Under the pieces are notes generated by a model. It was not told the DNA's origin. It saw only the letters and a program-made list of their open reading frames with translations, and searched no databases. The position numbers were made by a program, and so were the translations under genes. A stretch of DNA of 64,000 bases from Sarocladium kiliense (taxonomy: Eukaryota; Ascomycota; Sordariomycetes; Hypocreales; Sarocladiaceae): contig JAUZTG010000048.1 in NCBI GenBank assembly GCA_030734395.1, positions 1,612,001 through 1,676,000 of the forward strand, given 5' to 3'. Within the stretch, counting starts at the first letter, position 1. Each line of letters opens with the position of its first letter. Below are positions 11,010 through 23,335 of this stretch, piece by piece.

Positions 11010-14000
11010 ATGGCGCGACGTCGCGCCCCCCCGAAGAAGCCCGTCGAGGTTGAGGAAGAAGAGGAAATTGAGCAGGAGGAAGAAGTGGAACAAGAGCAGG
11101 AACAAGATGACCAGGAAATGGCCAACGCCGGCGCTGAAGAGGACAACGGCGACCTGCCGACCTTACAATTTGACCAGGAGCTGTCATGGCGCCCGACAAA
11201 GCCTATTGCCACCTCGACACTTCTCAAGCGTCTCGAAGCTCTGTCAAAGGAGTTAGCCGACTTCGATCAGGGTGGTGTTCAGCTCGAGTCGTTGAAGGAT
11301 GTTGCTGCGAGCTTGGCGCATCGCAATTTGCTCCAACACAAGGATCGCGGCGTCAAGGCTTATACCGCATGCTGCCTGGTTGATATTCTTCGTCTGTTTG
11401 TTCCAGATGCCCCTTACTCAGATGATCAACTCAAGGTTCGCAACGTCTAACGGTCCAAAGCCAATGCTTAAGCTAACATATCCTTTAGACCATGTTCTCC
11501 TTCTTCATCAAGGACATCCTACCCGGCCTCTACGATACCTCGAACCCGTACACGAGTCAACACAAATATGTCCTTGTGTCACTCACTGATGTCAAGAGCA
11601 TATTGCTCGTGGCCGAGATCCATGGCGCCGACGACCTGCTGCTCCGGCTTTTCAACTCGACATTCGATGGGGTCTCCAACAATGCCAAAGCATCGTCAGA
11701 TATGCAAATCTCAAAGGACGTAGAGATCCACTTGACCGACATGCTGATCCAACTTATTGACGAGAGCCCTGGCAGTGTGCCCGCATCTGTCGTCGACGCC
11801 ATCATCAGTCAGTTCCTTCGCGCAGCTCCGCCTGGAGGAGCAAGGAGCAAGGAGCAGAACGACAGCCAATCCACATTGCTGCACAAGACAGAGCCGCCTG
11901 CATATGTCATGGCGAAGAACATCTGCAATGGCTGTGCAGACAAAATGTCTCGATATGTTAGCCAATACTTCAGCGACGTCATCTTGAATGCGTCAGGGTT
12001 TGCAACAAAAGCCAATGGATTCCGTAACGGAGATGGCTCGGATGATGAAGACGGCGCGGCCGGTCCTTCTGACGCAGATCTGAAGAGCCTCAGTCAAGCA
12101 CATACGCTAATCCGCGAGCTTTGGCGAGCTGCTCCGGACGTGCTGCAGAACGTTGTCCCACAGATCGAGGCAGAGCTCTCCGCCGATAATGTTCACCTCC
12201 GTTCCATCGCAACCGAGACGTTTGGCTATATGATCTCGGGCATTGGCGCCGCAGGTCCCCCTTCACCACCAAGTTTGGACCCTACGGCTTACCCCCCTTT
12301 GCGACTTGAAGAAGATGGCACCGCAACTCCCCCGGATGCCAGCATTCTCACAACTCCATTTTCTCCCCACTCCTTTGCCGCAGCCCATCACGGCACCTAC
12401 CGCAACTTCGTTGGCCGCAAGAATGACAAGAATCCAACCATTCGAGCTGCATGGGCGACAGCCGTGGGCTATATTGTCTCGACTTCGGCTGGCGGCATCG
12501 GTCTGAGCCGCGAGGATGAGCGGGAGCTGATTCAAGGGCTTGGTGACAAGCTGAATGATAGCGATGAAAAAGTTCGCCTCGCTGCAGTCAAAGCTATTGA
12601 GCTATTCAGCTTCAGAGATATTGTCCTGAAGCTCGGTGTTTCTGGAGGGGTTCAAAAAGAAGGCTCAATCTTTGCTAGCCTTGCTGATCGCTGTCGTGAC
12701 AGGAAACCTGCTGTCCGTGTCGCCGCTATGGTGTTGCTTGGCAAGCTCTGGGCCGTGGGATCTGGTGAGATTGCTGCTGGCATCGATTCTGTCACATCCT
12801 GCCTGTCTGGTGTTCCCTCTCGCATCGTCAATGCTTTCTACGCAAATGATCCCGATCTGAACGTCTTGCTCGATCGTGTCATGTTTGAGTGCCTGGTGCC
12901 GTTACGATACCCTTCGCAGAAGAAGAAGGGCCCCAAGAACTCGGGATCGCAGGCAAAGGGTGGGCTTACACATGCAGATCAGGACCGGATACGAGCCGAA
13001 CGCATCCTTCTAATGCTCAAGTCCCTTGATCCCCCGGCGCAAAAGGCATTCTTTGCTATGCAGGCAAGACAGCCGTCATTTGCCAAGGGAGCTTCAGTGC
13101 TCATTCAACAGTGCGAAGCATACAATGGTGGCGTGATTGACCGCAATGAGGAGAAGGTCAAGGCATCTCTCTATAAGACTTTCCAATGGTTAGGCAGCTT
13201 CTTTCCCGACCCCTTGAAGGTCCGAAGCGACCTTCAAAAGTTCGCAAAACTTAACGATCGCCGGGCATACCAGCTCTTCAACCATGCCATTGGCTCTGAG
13301 GCTGATTTCCTGACGGTTCGCCGAGCAATCATGGAACTCATCCAAAAGCTTCAGTCAGGATCAGCTGCATCCGCTCTTGACACCATTATCCCGCTTCTGT
13401 ACAGGTCCAGCTGTATTATGTTCAACCGCAGCCACCTTGCGACTATCATGGATTACTCCAAGAGTGACAAGGGCGGTTACGCGACTGTGGCTCACGCAGT
13501 TCTGAACGATATCTCGCAGCGAAACCCTGACTTGTTCAAGGCTCACTCGGAAGAATTGCGTAAGGAAATCATTGACCACTCGCCAACCGATTCTAAGCCC
13601 AACGACCCTTCGGTTGCGGATATCCTCAAGGCATATTCATCGTATGCAAAGAGGTACCCCAAGGACATCAACCACGACAAAGCTTTCACCCAGACTCTGG
13701 TGAACTACGCGCTCTACGGTGCGCCGCCTAAAGCTGCGAAGTATGCCATCAATATCCTATTGGCCAAGAACGATGACAAGGGCAGGGTCACTGCAACGAA
13801 CCTGCTCCAGAAGACAATGAAGGGGCTGGACTACGGTTGTTCGCACTTCCTCAACAGACTGGTGACTTTGAGCCAACTTGAACGTCTGGCTCCAACTGTG
13901 ACAATTGACTCTGATGAGGCTGTTCATGAGTTGACAATCAAGCAAATCCTTCGCCAAGTTCGCACTGATGCCAAACCCACTGATCCGTCCTGGGTTGAGG

Positions 14001-15529
14001 ATGCAGACATGGACGAGGAGCTGCAAGCCAAGTTACTGTGCCTGCGAATCTTGGTGAATCAGGCCTTGGCCAATGCAGAGGAGCAGGATGCCGAGGAGAC
14101 CGTGAAGCCCGTGTTCAAGCTGCTGAAGACGCTGGTCGTGTCAGAAGGCGAGTTCTGCAAGACCAAGGATACTCCACTTCATCACAAGAAGCGCCTGAGA
14201 CTTCTCGCAGGCCAGCTTATTCTGAAGCTGTGCACCTCGAAGAAATATGATGACCTCTTCGACCCTGCTGGATTCAACAAGCTTGCTGAGCTTATCCAGG
14301 ACCCTGAGCAGCACGTACGAAGACGGTTCATGGAGAAGTTGCAAAACTACCTCACTCGTGGACGTTTACGCGCCAGGTTCTACACTATGCTCTTCCTCGT
14401 CGCCTTCGAGCCCGTCTCGGAGCAGAAGAACAGAGTGGAAACGTGGATCAGGTCAAGAGTTCGTTACCATGCCGAGAGTAAGAAATACGTCATGGAAGCG
14501 ATCATCGGCAGACTGATCCCGTTGTTGGCTCATCACCCTGACTACAGCGCAAGTGCTGACGACCTTGTTGACTTTGCGAACTACTTCCTGTTCTTCCTCA
14601 ACGCTACCGCAACCGAGGAGAACATCTCGCTGATCTACAAGTACGCCGAGAGAGTCAAGCAAACTCGGGATGCCATCAACCCCGATGCCAGCGACAACCT
14701 TTATGTCCTTAGCGACCTTGCCCAATCAGTGATCCGTAAGTTCCAGGAGAGGCGAAACTGGAGCTTTCAGGCCTGGTCAGAGAAAGTTGGTCTTCCAACT
14801 GGTCTCTACAGTGCACTGCCATCGAGCGAAGTGGCTCAGCAGATTGCCAAGAAGCAGTACATACCCGAAGAAGTCGACGAGAAGCTGGACGACCTTCTCC
14901 GCGCCATGGAGCGCAAGAAGGTAAGGCACAACCTATCATCCCGATCTTGAGCTCTGCTAATAGTGCAATAGAAGCGCAAGTCGTATTACGAGTCTGGCGA
15001 ACAGCCCGCAAAGCGGACCAAGACACAGACGAAGATTGCCAGTAGACCAAAGTTGGGTGCTTCCTCTGGGGGGACCAAGAAGGCTACCAAGAAGAAGGCT
15101 ACTCCGAAGCGCCGAAAGTCACCAGTCTCACCTGCCATTCCTGTCGGCGAACGCAGACGTAGCGGGCGCTCACACAACGTGTCTGCCTACACAGAACGAG
15201 ATGATGCTGAGGATGAAGAGGAGATGCTTGAGGGTGTTGCTGAGTGGACTTACGAGGGTGACAGTGGAGAGTCAGATAACGAGGAGGCATCAGATGATGA
15301 CCGCTCGGAGCAAGGTTCAGCGGCGGCAGAGTCAGACGATGACGAGGAGGAAGCCGAGGACGCTGCTCCAGCGAAGAGGAATGGCCGCGGATCAGCAGCA
15401 GCAGCTTCGAAGGGCAAAGCCAAGCCGCCTGTGAAGAGTACTGTGCTGGACAAGCTGAAGTCTGGCTCGAGGTCCACCCGAAAGCGTGGCAAAGCAGCGG
15501 ATTCGGACTCGGATGCTGATATGGACTAA
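11010..15529 (+). CDS. PDS5: Sister chromatid cohesion protein Pds5
   Basis: Exons 11010-11435, 11489-14920 and 14972-15529 give 1,471 aa, the usual size for fungal Pds5 (BimD/Spo76). Introns are 53 and 51 bp; the first has the unusual donor GTTCGC but a good branch site GCTAAC. Pds5 is a HEAT-repeat protein that binds cohesin through Scc1 and both maintains cohesion and promotes its Wapl-dependent release. The N terminus is acidic (residues 10-40). It is followed by the conserved segment LLQHKDRGVKAYTACCLVDI and VPDAPYSDDQL, then helical repeats to about residue 1270. The last exon (about 1287-1471) is a disordered tail of Lys/Arg-rich patches (RRRSGRSHNVSAY) alternating with Asp/Glu/Ser runs, fit for DNA contact and nuclear import. 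Its gene end faces the SNF5 end. Confidence 0.95.
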
Positions 15530-16259
15530 GGAGTTGAAGACAAAAGAGCGTCGACAAGGTGTGTTTTAAGAGTTAGCAGTGGGCGGACAAACCAGGGTGT
15601 TCGGTGCCAACATGGATGAGGCAATGACATGTTCTGTTATGAGGTCACAGAACCTCTTTGTGTATGCGATGGGAGGTAGCTTTCCCCGGAAGTCGAGGTG
15701 GTTGCACACGGTCGAATGCATATACCCCTTGTTCTGGTTTAGTGGTAGGCCTCAATTATACTTGTCTTGGCTGTAACTAATGTTTCGGCGTCTGTGTTGA
15801 TGACCGAGGTTTGTACAGTGATGAACCTTTGCGTGTCAGAGGCGGGAAGGTGATTGTATAGCAGACAGACTTATTGAAGTTGAAAAATGGTCTCCCCATC
15901 TAAGATCATGGGCCCCAGCATCGAACGCGTTGAAGCAGGGAGGACATGACCAACGATGACGTGATCAAAAGCACTTTTGCACGGATTTACAGTGTCAAGT
16001 GAGTAGTATAAATAAGAAAGGCACGAAAACACCCGCTTGATCTACCCATCTTCTCTTCTGTATCCAAGGGCATTTTCGTTAGGGTAGCCGTGGATGTATG
16101 TACTCGACTCCAGACCAAGCAACACCTATGCTTCCCCTCGTTTCTAGACCCCGTACACCCTTGACAGAAAAGTAGTCGTACAACTGAAAAATAGATAAAC
16201 ATAACGCCCTCCTCTTCCCCACCCCCTTTCTCTTATTTTCGATCAGACCGATGGCATTC
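15530..16259. other. Intergenic region between convergent genes
   Basis: 730 bp between PDS5 (+) and SNF5 (-) stops. Both 3' UTRs lie here. No gene or repeat is visible. Confidence 0.6.
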
Positions 16260-18451
16260 CTAACTCTGACCACCCCCTGAAGCCTCCTCAGCGAGGCGCT
16301 GTCTGACAGCCTCGCGATGACCAGAGAACTTGAGATGAGCCTCGAACTTCTGGGCAGTCATGTCTGGTCCGGGAGTGTAAAGCTTCTGCGTACAGTCCAA
16401 GCAGCGGATGCGCGGCAACCATACATACTTGGCACCAGGTGGAGCGTCATTGATGGGTACCGGAAGCTCAGTCACGGGATCGAGAGACCAGTATTTCATG
16501 ATGGCCTCGAAGCGGTCACCTTGATCATACTTCTTCTCGAGATCCTTGAGGGCTGAGATGAGCCATTCTGGTGGTGGAGGCTATGAATAGTGTCAGTTTA
16601 AGATTGCAAGAAAGTCAAGGCAAGCGGTAGAGAAACACATACAGCGGGAGGATATGGCTGCCCGGGGATGTATGGTGGTGCAGGTAAGCGACCGATCTGG
16701 GTCGGCGGAACGGAGCTAGACAGTTGTGATGTCGATTGAGGCGGTGCAGGCGCCGCTGGTGAAGCTGCTGGTCTTGGGGGTGCTGGAGCAGGCGCGCTCG
16801 GCGCCCTGGTGTGCGGCTGGGAAGGTGTCTGTGGTTGAGATGGCGCTCGGATGTCGCGATACTCGCCTCTCATGATTCTTCTCAGAGCATCTCTGTTCAC
16901 CTTCAGCGTCACCATCATCTGCACTGGTTCCTCCGTCTCGTCTCTGAACCGCCGTGAAGTCCGCGTTTCGTGATGATGCAGAATTGACGATGACTCTGGT
17001 GTCTCAGAGCGACCCAGGTGAGCCATGCGTTGCTGTGCGGCAGATGCAGCGCCGCGCATACCGCGCGTACGAGCTGTACCGGCATTGAGCTGCGAGGGTG
17101 CTGGAGAGTCGGGGGTAGAGTCTTCGCTCTCTTCCGACTCGGACAGATCACCATCACGGATAGGTCGCTTCTTGCCTGCTCCTGCAGCACGCTTGTAGAG
17201 CCGGCTCTCCTCGACATTTTCGGCAGCACCTGGCAGGGTTGAGGAAACAATGAGAGTGCGAATTGTGCGTGGACGATCCTTGAGGTCAGGAAGCTGAGGT
17301 CCTCCTCTCCGGTTGATCGATCGCTTCTGACGACGCTGCTCACGTGAAAGAACCATTTCATTGCGCTCAAGATCAGCATCAGTGAGCTCCCAAAGGTATG
17401 GCGCGTAGTCCTTGGCTTGCTGCATTGGTCTGAAGACGCTTGGCAACGGTGAAGGGCAGAAAGCACTGACGAGATCGGGATCTTCGACAGGCCTGCCATC
17501 GAAGGGATGGCCAACACTGTAGAGACTCCGGGTAAACAGCTGAACCTGCTCGCGAATGCAATGTGCGATCGCTGTGGTGAACTCGCCGCTCAGCGAGAGA
17601 TCTCGGGCCATACTGATGGCGAACTCTTCAGGTGAGTTTGACGGATTGTTGATTTCCCATTCAAACTGATCCACAAGCGTGTGTTGGCCGATTGTGATGT
17701 TCAGCTTGATGAGGACCCGCATCTCATCGTTCTTGTATGCATGATAGGGAAGCTCGGGATCGAGGGCATCTTCTTCGTAAAAGGCGAAAGGGAAAAAGTC
17801 GGCGAGCTGTTCACGCATTTGGTGTTGAATCTGCTCATACACGACCTGAGCGCCTTGATCTTTTAGACCCATGTCCTCAACCAGCTGAGCTGCAAAAAGA
17901 TCAAGGCCGACCACGCGGTCATGAAGGTTCCACGTGAAGGTATCGCGAAGCCGGATCTTGTCCCACTCTACCTCCAGACGTATCGGCACAAGCTCTTCAT
18001 GCTGCTCAGCCTGTTTGAGGAGATCCTTGCGCTTGCATTTCCAGGCTGGAGTCGTCCGGCGGCCGGGCCTAGGCTTCTGATTTGGGTATACGAGGCGCGA
18101 TGGGGCGTGATTTTCAGTGTAGCCATTGGCGAAGCCATTGTACCCTTCACCGTAGAGACGACTTGGGGGGAACCACTGCCTGTAATCCGAACGCGCCAAT
18201 CGATATTCGTGTGTCCTGTTGCGCAGATCGTGGGGGTATGATTTGCGGTGCTCTTCGCCAAGTGCAGCCGCAGCAATAGAGTCGCGCGTCGTATACCGCT
18301 CCACCATGAGTTTATCGAACGAATCCTTCGTGCGCACGGGGATTTCCGCCGCCTCGGTTTGAGGAGTAGCATCTTTCCCTGATGCAGAGCCGGCAGCGTT
18401 TGATGTCGTCGCGCTCGGCGTCGAGCCAGTGGTTGGCGCTGGTTGGGCCAT
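16260..18451 (-). CDS. SNF5: SWI/SNF complex subunit Snf5
   Basis: Exons 18451-16643 and 16580-16260 (62-bp intron) give 709 aa. Snf5/SMARCB1 is a core subunit of SWI/SNF remodelling complexes and contacts the nucleosome acidic patch. The SNF5 domain lies at about 152-320: first repeat around ELVPIRLEVEWDKIRLRDTF, second around LIKLNITIGQHTLVDQFEWE. Next come LSREQRRQKRSINRRGG, an acidic stretch, and TARTRGMRGAASAA, which I know from filamentous-fungal Snf5. A Pro/Ala-rich linker at about 545-603 leads to the last exon, which holds a C2H2 zinc finger (Cys662, Cys665, His684, His690; IRCLDCTQKLYTPGPD). That finger is typical of Pezizomycotina Snf5 and absent from animal SMARCB1. The alternative, Sfh1 of RSC, is closely related; many filamentous fungi have a single gene. 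Confidence 0.9.
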
Positions 18452-19668
18452 GACTGTGAATCACGGTAGCAGGCGGGCGCGGCCGCGACACGGCGGTCGC
18501 CTCGGCGATGCGACAAGCGATGAAGCGACTCGTGAAGGGTTAGGTGGGATGAGAATTAGTCAGTCGGTAGGAGCGAATTGTGGCGCGTTGGGCGTTGCGA
18601 TGTCGGGGAGAGTGGGATGGTTGCTCGATGTCGCGAAGTCAGGGCAAGGCCAGGCAAGGCTACGAGGACGAGGATCAGATTTGGGGAGTCGCGAATGGAG
18701 ACACCAGGGCCATAAATCAGGGTGAAAGTAGATCGACTCCCAGTGTCGGTATTTTTTGCCGTGTCCTGAGGTAGCGCTACTTGTGAATATTCTGACCAAT
18801 CACAGTGCGTTTACTGCATTCGGTCACCAGGACTGTGTGCAGGGTAGGCCGCTTTGGCAGGAAACCAGCGGATGCCAGCTGAACAGGGACGAACTGAAAT
18901 GAATTGCATCTCTCAAATTTGAAGGATGACTTTTAAAGTCTGTCATTCGCCTGCTTGAGTAACCGCGAACTTATGCGTCTGATAGACTGAGGTCTCGCAG
19001 ATGGCTGTGTCGTTAGGTAAGATAAGTAAGGGATGATCAAGTATTTAGTTAAGAGCACATCGTAGCGGTGCGTGCTTACAAGGTATCACGAAATCCTTCA
19101 CAGCTTCATTATGACAGACGTACTATCCTACTTCCAGTAGACTATCTTATAGCATTCTGTAATAGTAAGTTATTCTAAGTTTCAGCGCATGTTCTCGACC
19201 GACCATCCTGAACAGTTGGCTTCAAATCAACTCACAGTCCTCAATTAACTGTTTGAATTGACATGAATCGATAAACAAAGAGTTCAAAGTGACTCAGAAT
19301 GAGCGCGGGTACCGCTGTTTGCGCCTAAGACCCTACCTTAGCCTCGAGTCCAGAGCTCTCGAGTCTTGACAAAGAGCCCCATTCTGCTGGCACGAGACAT
19401 GCCACCATCAAGCCAAAGGATACTTCTGAGCGCTGCTAGATTAGGTGACGGCCCAAGTACCTCCGGCGCTCCTCCACATCCCTCATCCACTCCAGCAACC
19501 GAAGCCCAATCTCTTATTAGTACCGCCACACTTTGCGTACACACATCATCAACCTCACACGCTTGCTGCTTTCCACTGCACTCTCCTTCTCTCACAACTC
19601 CACAACATCACATCCTTGGGATTGACCGTGAATTGAATCCCACAACCACCCCCAAACAACTGCCCATC
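18452..19668. other. Divergent promoter region
   Basis: 1.2 kb between the SNF5 (-) and EBP1-like (+) starts. The middle (about 18,950-19,260) is AT-richer than its surroundings and has no open frame of note; it could be a decayed insertion, but I see no terminal repeats. The 200 bp before the EBP1-like ATG are C- and CT-rich (ACCTCACACG, CTCTCCTTCTCTC), as in leaders of strongly expressed fungal genes. Confidence 0.5.
18796..18800 (+). promoter_or_regulatory. CCAAT box (CCAATCA)
   Basis: The sequence ACCAATCAC contains the preferred fungal HAP-complex site CCAATCA. It lies 345 bp upstream of the SNF5 ATG and about 870 bp upstream of the EBP1-like ATG. One five-base match is weak evidence on its own. 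Confidence 0.35.
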
Positions 19669-21198
19669 ATGTCCGAGGAAGTCGGTATGTTTATTCCCTG
19701 TTTTCCCGTCCATAATTGATATGCCTGTGCTGTTTTGTGCCCCTCGTCCACACCCAAAACTACCCCGCCATCGTCAAGCTTTGCCCCTCGCTTTGCTGCA
19801 CACGACCATGGGATAGACCACCAACCGCCTTTTGTTTTGCTGGAGTTTTTTTGCTGATATACTTCGCTAGACTACTCTCTGGGTAACCCAGATACCCTCA
19901 CCAAGTACAAGACTGCTGCTCAGATCTCCGAGAAGGTCCTCGCTGCCGTCTCCAAGCTCTGCGTCCCTGGCGCCAAGATTGTCGAGATCTGCCAGAAGGG
20001 TGACGCGCTGCTCGAGGAGGAAGTTGGAAAGGTTTACCGCGGAAAGAAGATCAACAAGGGTCAGTTAGAGCTTTTCTCAACATGCTATTCCTATTGCTGA
20101 CTGATCTCAAGGCTTCTCCCACCCGACGACCGTCTCTCCCGCCTCCTACATCACTCCCTACACGCCGCTGACGACCGATGAGGCCGAGGCCGCCACCGAG
20201 ATCAAGCCCGGCGAGCCCATCAAGATCCAGCTTGGAGCTCAGATCGATGGCTTCGGCTCCATTGTGTGCGACACTGTCCTCGCAACTCCCGAGGACAAGG
20301 CTGGCGAGGAAGTCTCTGGCCGCCCCGCTGACCTCATGCTCGCTACCCACTACTGCAATGAGCTCCTTTTGAGATTGATGATTCCCCCTGGTCTCCTCAC
20401 CCAGGGAACTGACGAGGAGAAGGCCAAGGCCACCGCTCAGAAGGCTCCTTCTCAAGCCAAGATCACCAGCTTGCTCGAGACCATCGCCAAGAGCTACGAC
20501 TGCAACATCGTCGAGAGCACTACATCCTGGTTGTTCGGCCACAACGAGATCGAGGGCGCCAAGAAGATCGTCCTCGCACCGGCAGAGGGTACTAAGGGCG
20601 ATGGCACCCCCGAAGTTGGCGAGGTCTGGGGTGTAGAGTCGGGGTTAAGCCTCGGCTCTGGCAAAGTCAAGAACATCGATGGACAGCGCCCGACCCTCCA
20701 CCGCCGCACGCTCCAGACTTACGGCCTCAAGCGCCCTACATCCCGTAAGGTCCTCTCCGAGGTGCAGAAGAAGTTCGGTACCTTCCCTTTCAGCTTGCGT
20801 CAACTCGAGGATGAGCGTGATGCCAAGTCTGGTGTCGTCGAGTGTGTCCGTGGCAACGTCTTCCGCCAGTACGAGCTCGTCGCCGACAAGGAGGATGCCC
20901 CTGTTGCCCGGCTCCTGACCACCATTGGTAAGTTGCACTATACCGCGGAGCATCATGGACATCGACTAACAGTTGCACAGCTATCACCAAGAACGGCATC
21001 ACCAAGCTTGGTTCGCCGCCCCAGCTTGACGTCAGCAAGTACAAGACCGACAAGAAGATCACCGACGAGGAGATCTTGAAGCTTCTGGAGCAGCCACTCA
21101 GCCGCAACACTGGCAAGAAGAACAAGAAGAAGAAGCCCAAGAAGAAGGCTGCCAAGAAGGACGAGTCAGACTCCGAAGACTCCGATGATAGCGACTAA
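19669..21198 (+). CDS. EBP1/PA2G4-like protein (MetAP fold, Cdb4 homologue)
   Basis: Exons 19669-19684, 19871-20059, 20112-20927 and 20981-21198 give 412 aa. The first intron is long (186 bp) and follows only five codons; the others are 52-53 bp. The spliced start reads MSEEVDYSLGNPDTLTKYKT. The blocks KYKTAAQISEKVLAAV, GFSHPTTVSPASYITPYTPL, CNIVESTTSWLFGHNEIEG and TYGLKRPTSRKVLSEV match PA2G4/EBP1 and S. pombe Cdb4. The family has a type II methionine aminopeptidase fold but has lost metal-binding residues, so it should not cleave peptides. It binds 60S subunits near the exit tunnel and RNA. The C terminus is a run of lysines followed by an acidic DESDSEDSDDSD tail, as in nucleolar ribosome-associated factors. 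A CT-rich leader suggests strong expression. Confidence 0.92.
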
Positions 21199-22772
21199 AT
21201 GCACAAGGGACGGAAGGACTTCGGGGCATGAGCTGCACTCACATCCATTGTTGGGTCCCAGGGCCTAATACGTCACTACTCTTGCTTGAACTATACAGCG
21301 GCTAAAATACATATCACCCCGGGGTGTTTCCATCCTTCGAGAGCGTGCAGTGACATCGCAGTCTTTGGCGATGTGACTATGCAGAACATGTAAAGTCCTG
21401 ACTTAGTGACAATGACCCGCTCAACGTTGCATGTTTCAGCAACTACATTTGAATGAGTCATCAGTTTACTGGTTCTGTCCGGTGTACTTATACCTTACTC
21501 TAAGCTATCTTGTCTGGCAGGTGTATAAGAGCTCAAGGGCAAGGAGAGCGAGGATAGGTTTAAGCATGAGAAATATAAGCCTGATGATGATCAACAGCAA
21601 GATAGAAAAAGAATATGACCGGTCCACTCAAAAAGCAGCCCGAAAGCCAAATATCCTCTATCAGCGCGGGGCAGATGGCGAAATGTAGCGTAAGTCCACC
21701 GGCGTAAGCTTGCTGGCCTTCTAGTCCGTCGCCTTCTTGGTGTCTTTTGGCCTTTTCCCGACTTGTATTCTGCTCTAGTCTTCAGGGCAGTGTAGAGCAT
21801 GACGGTTGGATGTGTGGGTGGACTGCTGTGATACTTCGCTACGAAAAGGTGGGTGGCCAGGTGCAGCCTTCAGGCTCCTCTTCTGTTCATCATGCATATT
21901 TGTTGAGATAACACATCCGGTTTAAAACGCTGAATTTAGGCACCATGTATTTTATTTTATCGAGAATCGGTTATTCTAGTCTTCAGACATTGTGTTTCCT
22001 GTGTCCCTCGAAATTCTCATGTTGCCGTTCCCGGCTGTTTATTACGTAGGCATGAGGTGGCAGTGGCTCTGAAGTCGCTCCATGCTTTGATTCTTCATGA
22101 GGCTTACGTTTGTGCCCCATCTGTTACAAAAGATGGCGGGTGAGGCAGGTTACTCTTCCAGGGTGAGCAGAAGCTGCAAGAGCCCAAGTCTCTGGACTCC
22201 ACAAACGGGGAAGCTTGAACGTGTGGCGAGCTCAGGACTCAGGAATACCTACGTGGTATTACTACAGGCTGAAATGCCATAGAATAGATATCTGGACTAT
22301 GCACGCCTCCGTGACTGCAACTGGCAATGATCCAGTAGAAGAGGGTTGAAAGGTCTAAGAAGGGTAAGATGAGATACTTTCTGGATGGCTTTTGTACCAC
22401 TGTACCAGGATAAATGCAGGTATGGTCACTTTTCTCTGGTTTCTTCATCGAAGTAGGGGAAGGTGACCGGTTGTTACTTGCGTGGACTCAAAGTGACGCT
22501 CTGTAGGCCGGACGCACAAACCCCCGAAGACACGGGAAGCATCACTCAGACAATGATAAGGTTGATATGCTGAAAAACTGTACACCGCGCTCACTACGAC
22601 TGTTGTTTGAGGTTCACGAGCGATTGAATTGTTTCCTAGCTTACAGAATCAGCAGCGACTTCACCACAGCTCCTCGACTTAGCATATTATGCTCATGAGC
22701 GATGTGACACGTCTCATTTTAGCCTTTGCCTCAGTGGAGGCGGTATGACTAGGCTATTTGCCTGATCTATCT
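21199..22772. other. Gene-free region
   Basis: 1.6 kb downstream of the EBP1-like gene. The open frames are under 90 codons, with no recognisable product. I see no tandem repeat, terminal inverted repeat or tRNA. It probably holds the EBP1-like 3' UTR and the 3' end of the damaged gene that follows. Confidence 0.5.
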
Positions 22773-23335
22773 CTAAACAGGGAGTCCACGTCCGAATGGC
22801 TCCCAGGGCAAGTCTGGCTCCATCTCCTCGAGAGTCCTCTGATTGGGAACCAGCTCGCACAGATCCCATTGCGCCAAGAAGGGGAATAGGTCGAAGTCCG
22901 GCCTAGAAAAGTGCTCGGCAATATCGATTGCTCGCAGTTTCAGCATAGCCTCGAAGCCACCAGGGGTGGCAAGAACCTCCTTGAGATCCCAGTCATCACG
23001 AGCTTCAGACTATTCGGCATCGCCTTCCAACGACTGGAGAAGCTTCTCCACCTTGTCTACAAGGCCCGGATTGAAGTTCATTCTCAGCTCATAGTCAAGG
23101 GCAACGACTGGGATCAATAGCCAGGCTCGGTTGGCTTGGATCCCTGGATGGGCGGCTGGCGTACAGGTAGGACAGTAGTTATCCACATGGGGGAGTATCA
23201 TGATTTTGGGCTTCTCGAGATCCCAATGGTAGGGGTGACACTTTGAAGAGCATATGTGATTTTTGTATCCGACCAGCACGTAGTTCGCACAACCTGGCGA
23301 CGGCAGCGATGGAAAGTCCCGCTCTGGTAGCACAT
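22773..23335 (-). pseudogene. Disrupted small Cys-rich protein gene
   Basis: Reading the minus strand, a frame from about 23333 encodes a Cys/His-rich segment (YVLVGYKNHICSSKCHPYHW, then HVDNYCPTC) and a helical part ending LVDKVEKLLQSLEGDAE. It then meets TAG at 23012-23010. The same frame continues for 78 more codons of protein-like sequence (DDWDLKEVLATPGGFEAML, then EMEPDLPWEPFGRGLPV) to a second stop at 22775-22773. At the other end, an ATG at 23335 opens a different frame reading MCYQSGTFHRC, the kind of start such Cys-rich fungal proteins have, so a frameshift or intron is needed too. A 53-nt intron (GTTGTG to TTCAAAG) would repair the first break; only an implausible 42-nt intron would remove the TAG. 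I read it as a decaying gene of unknown function; a sequencing error or stop read-through is possible. Confidence 0.45.

Noticed and set aside
10561..11256. 231-codon open frame overlapping the start of PDS5
   Set aside because: It is a shifted frame across the PDS5 leader and first exon; the PDS5 frame is well supported.
18950..19260. AT-richer stretch that might be a decayed transposon
   Set aside because: No terminal repeats, target duplication, or transposase remnant could be seen; the base shift is mild.
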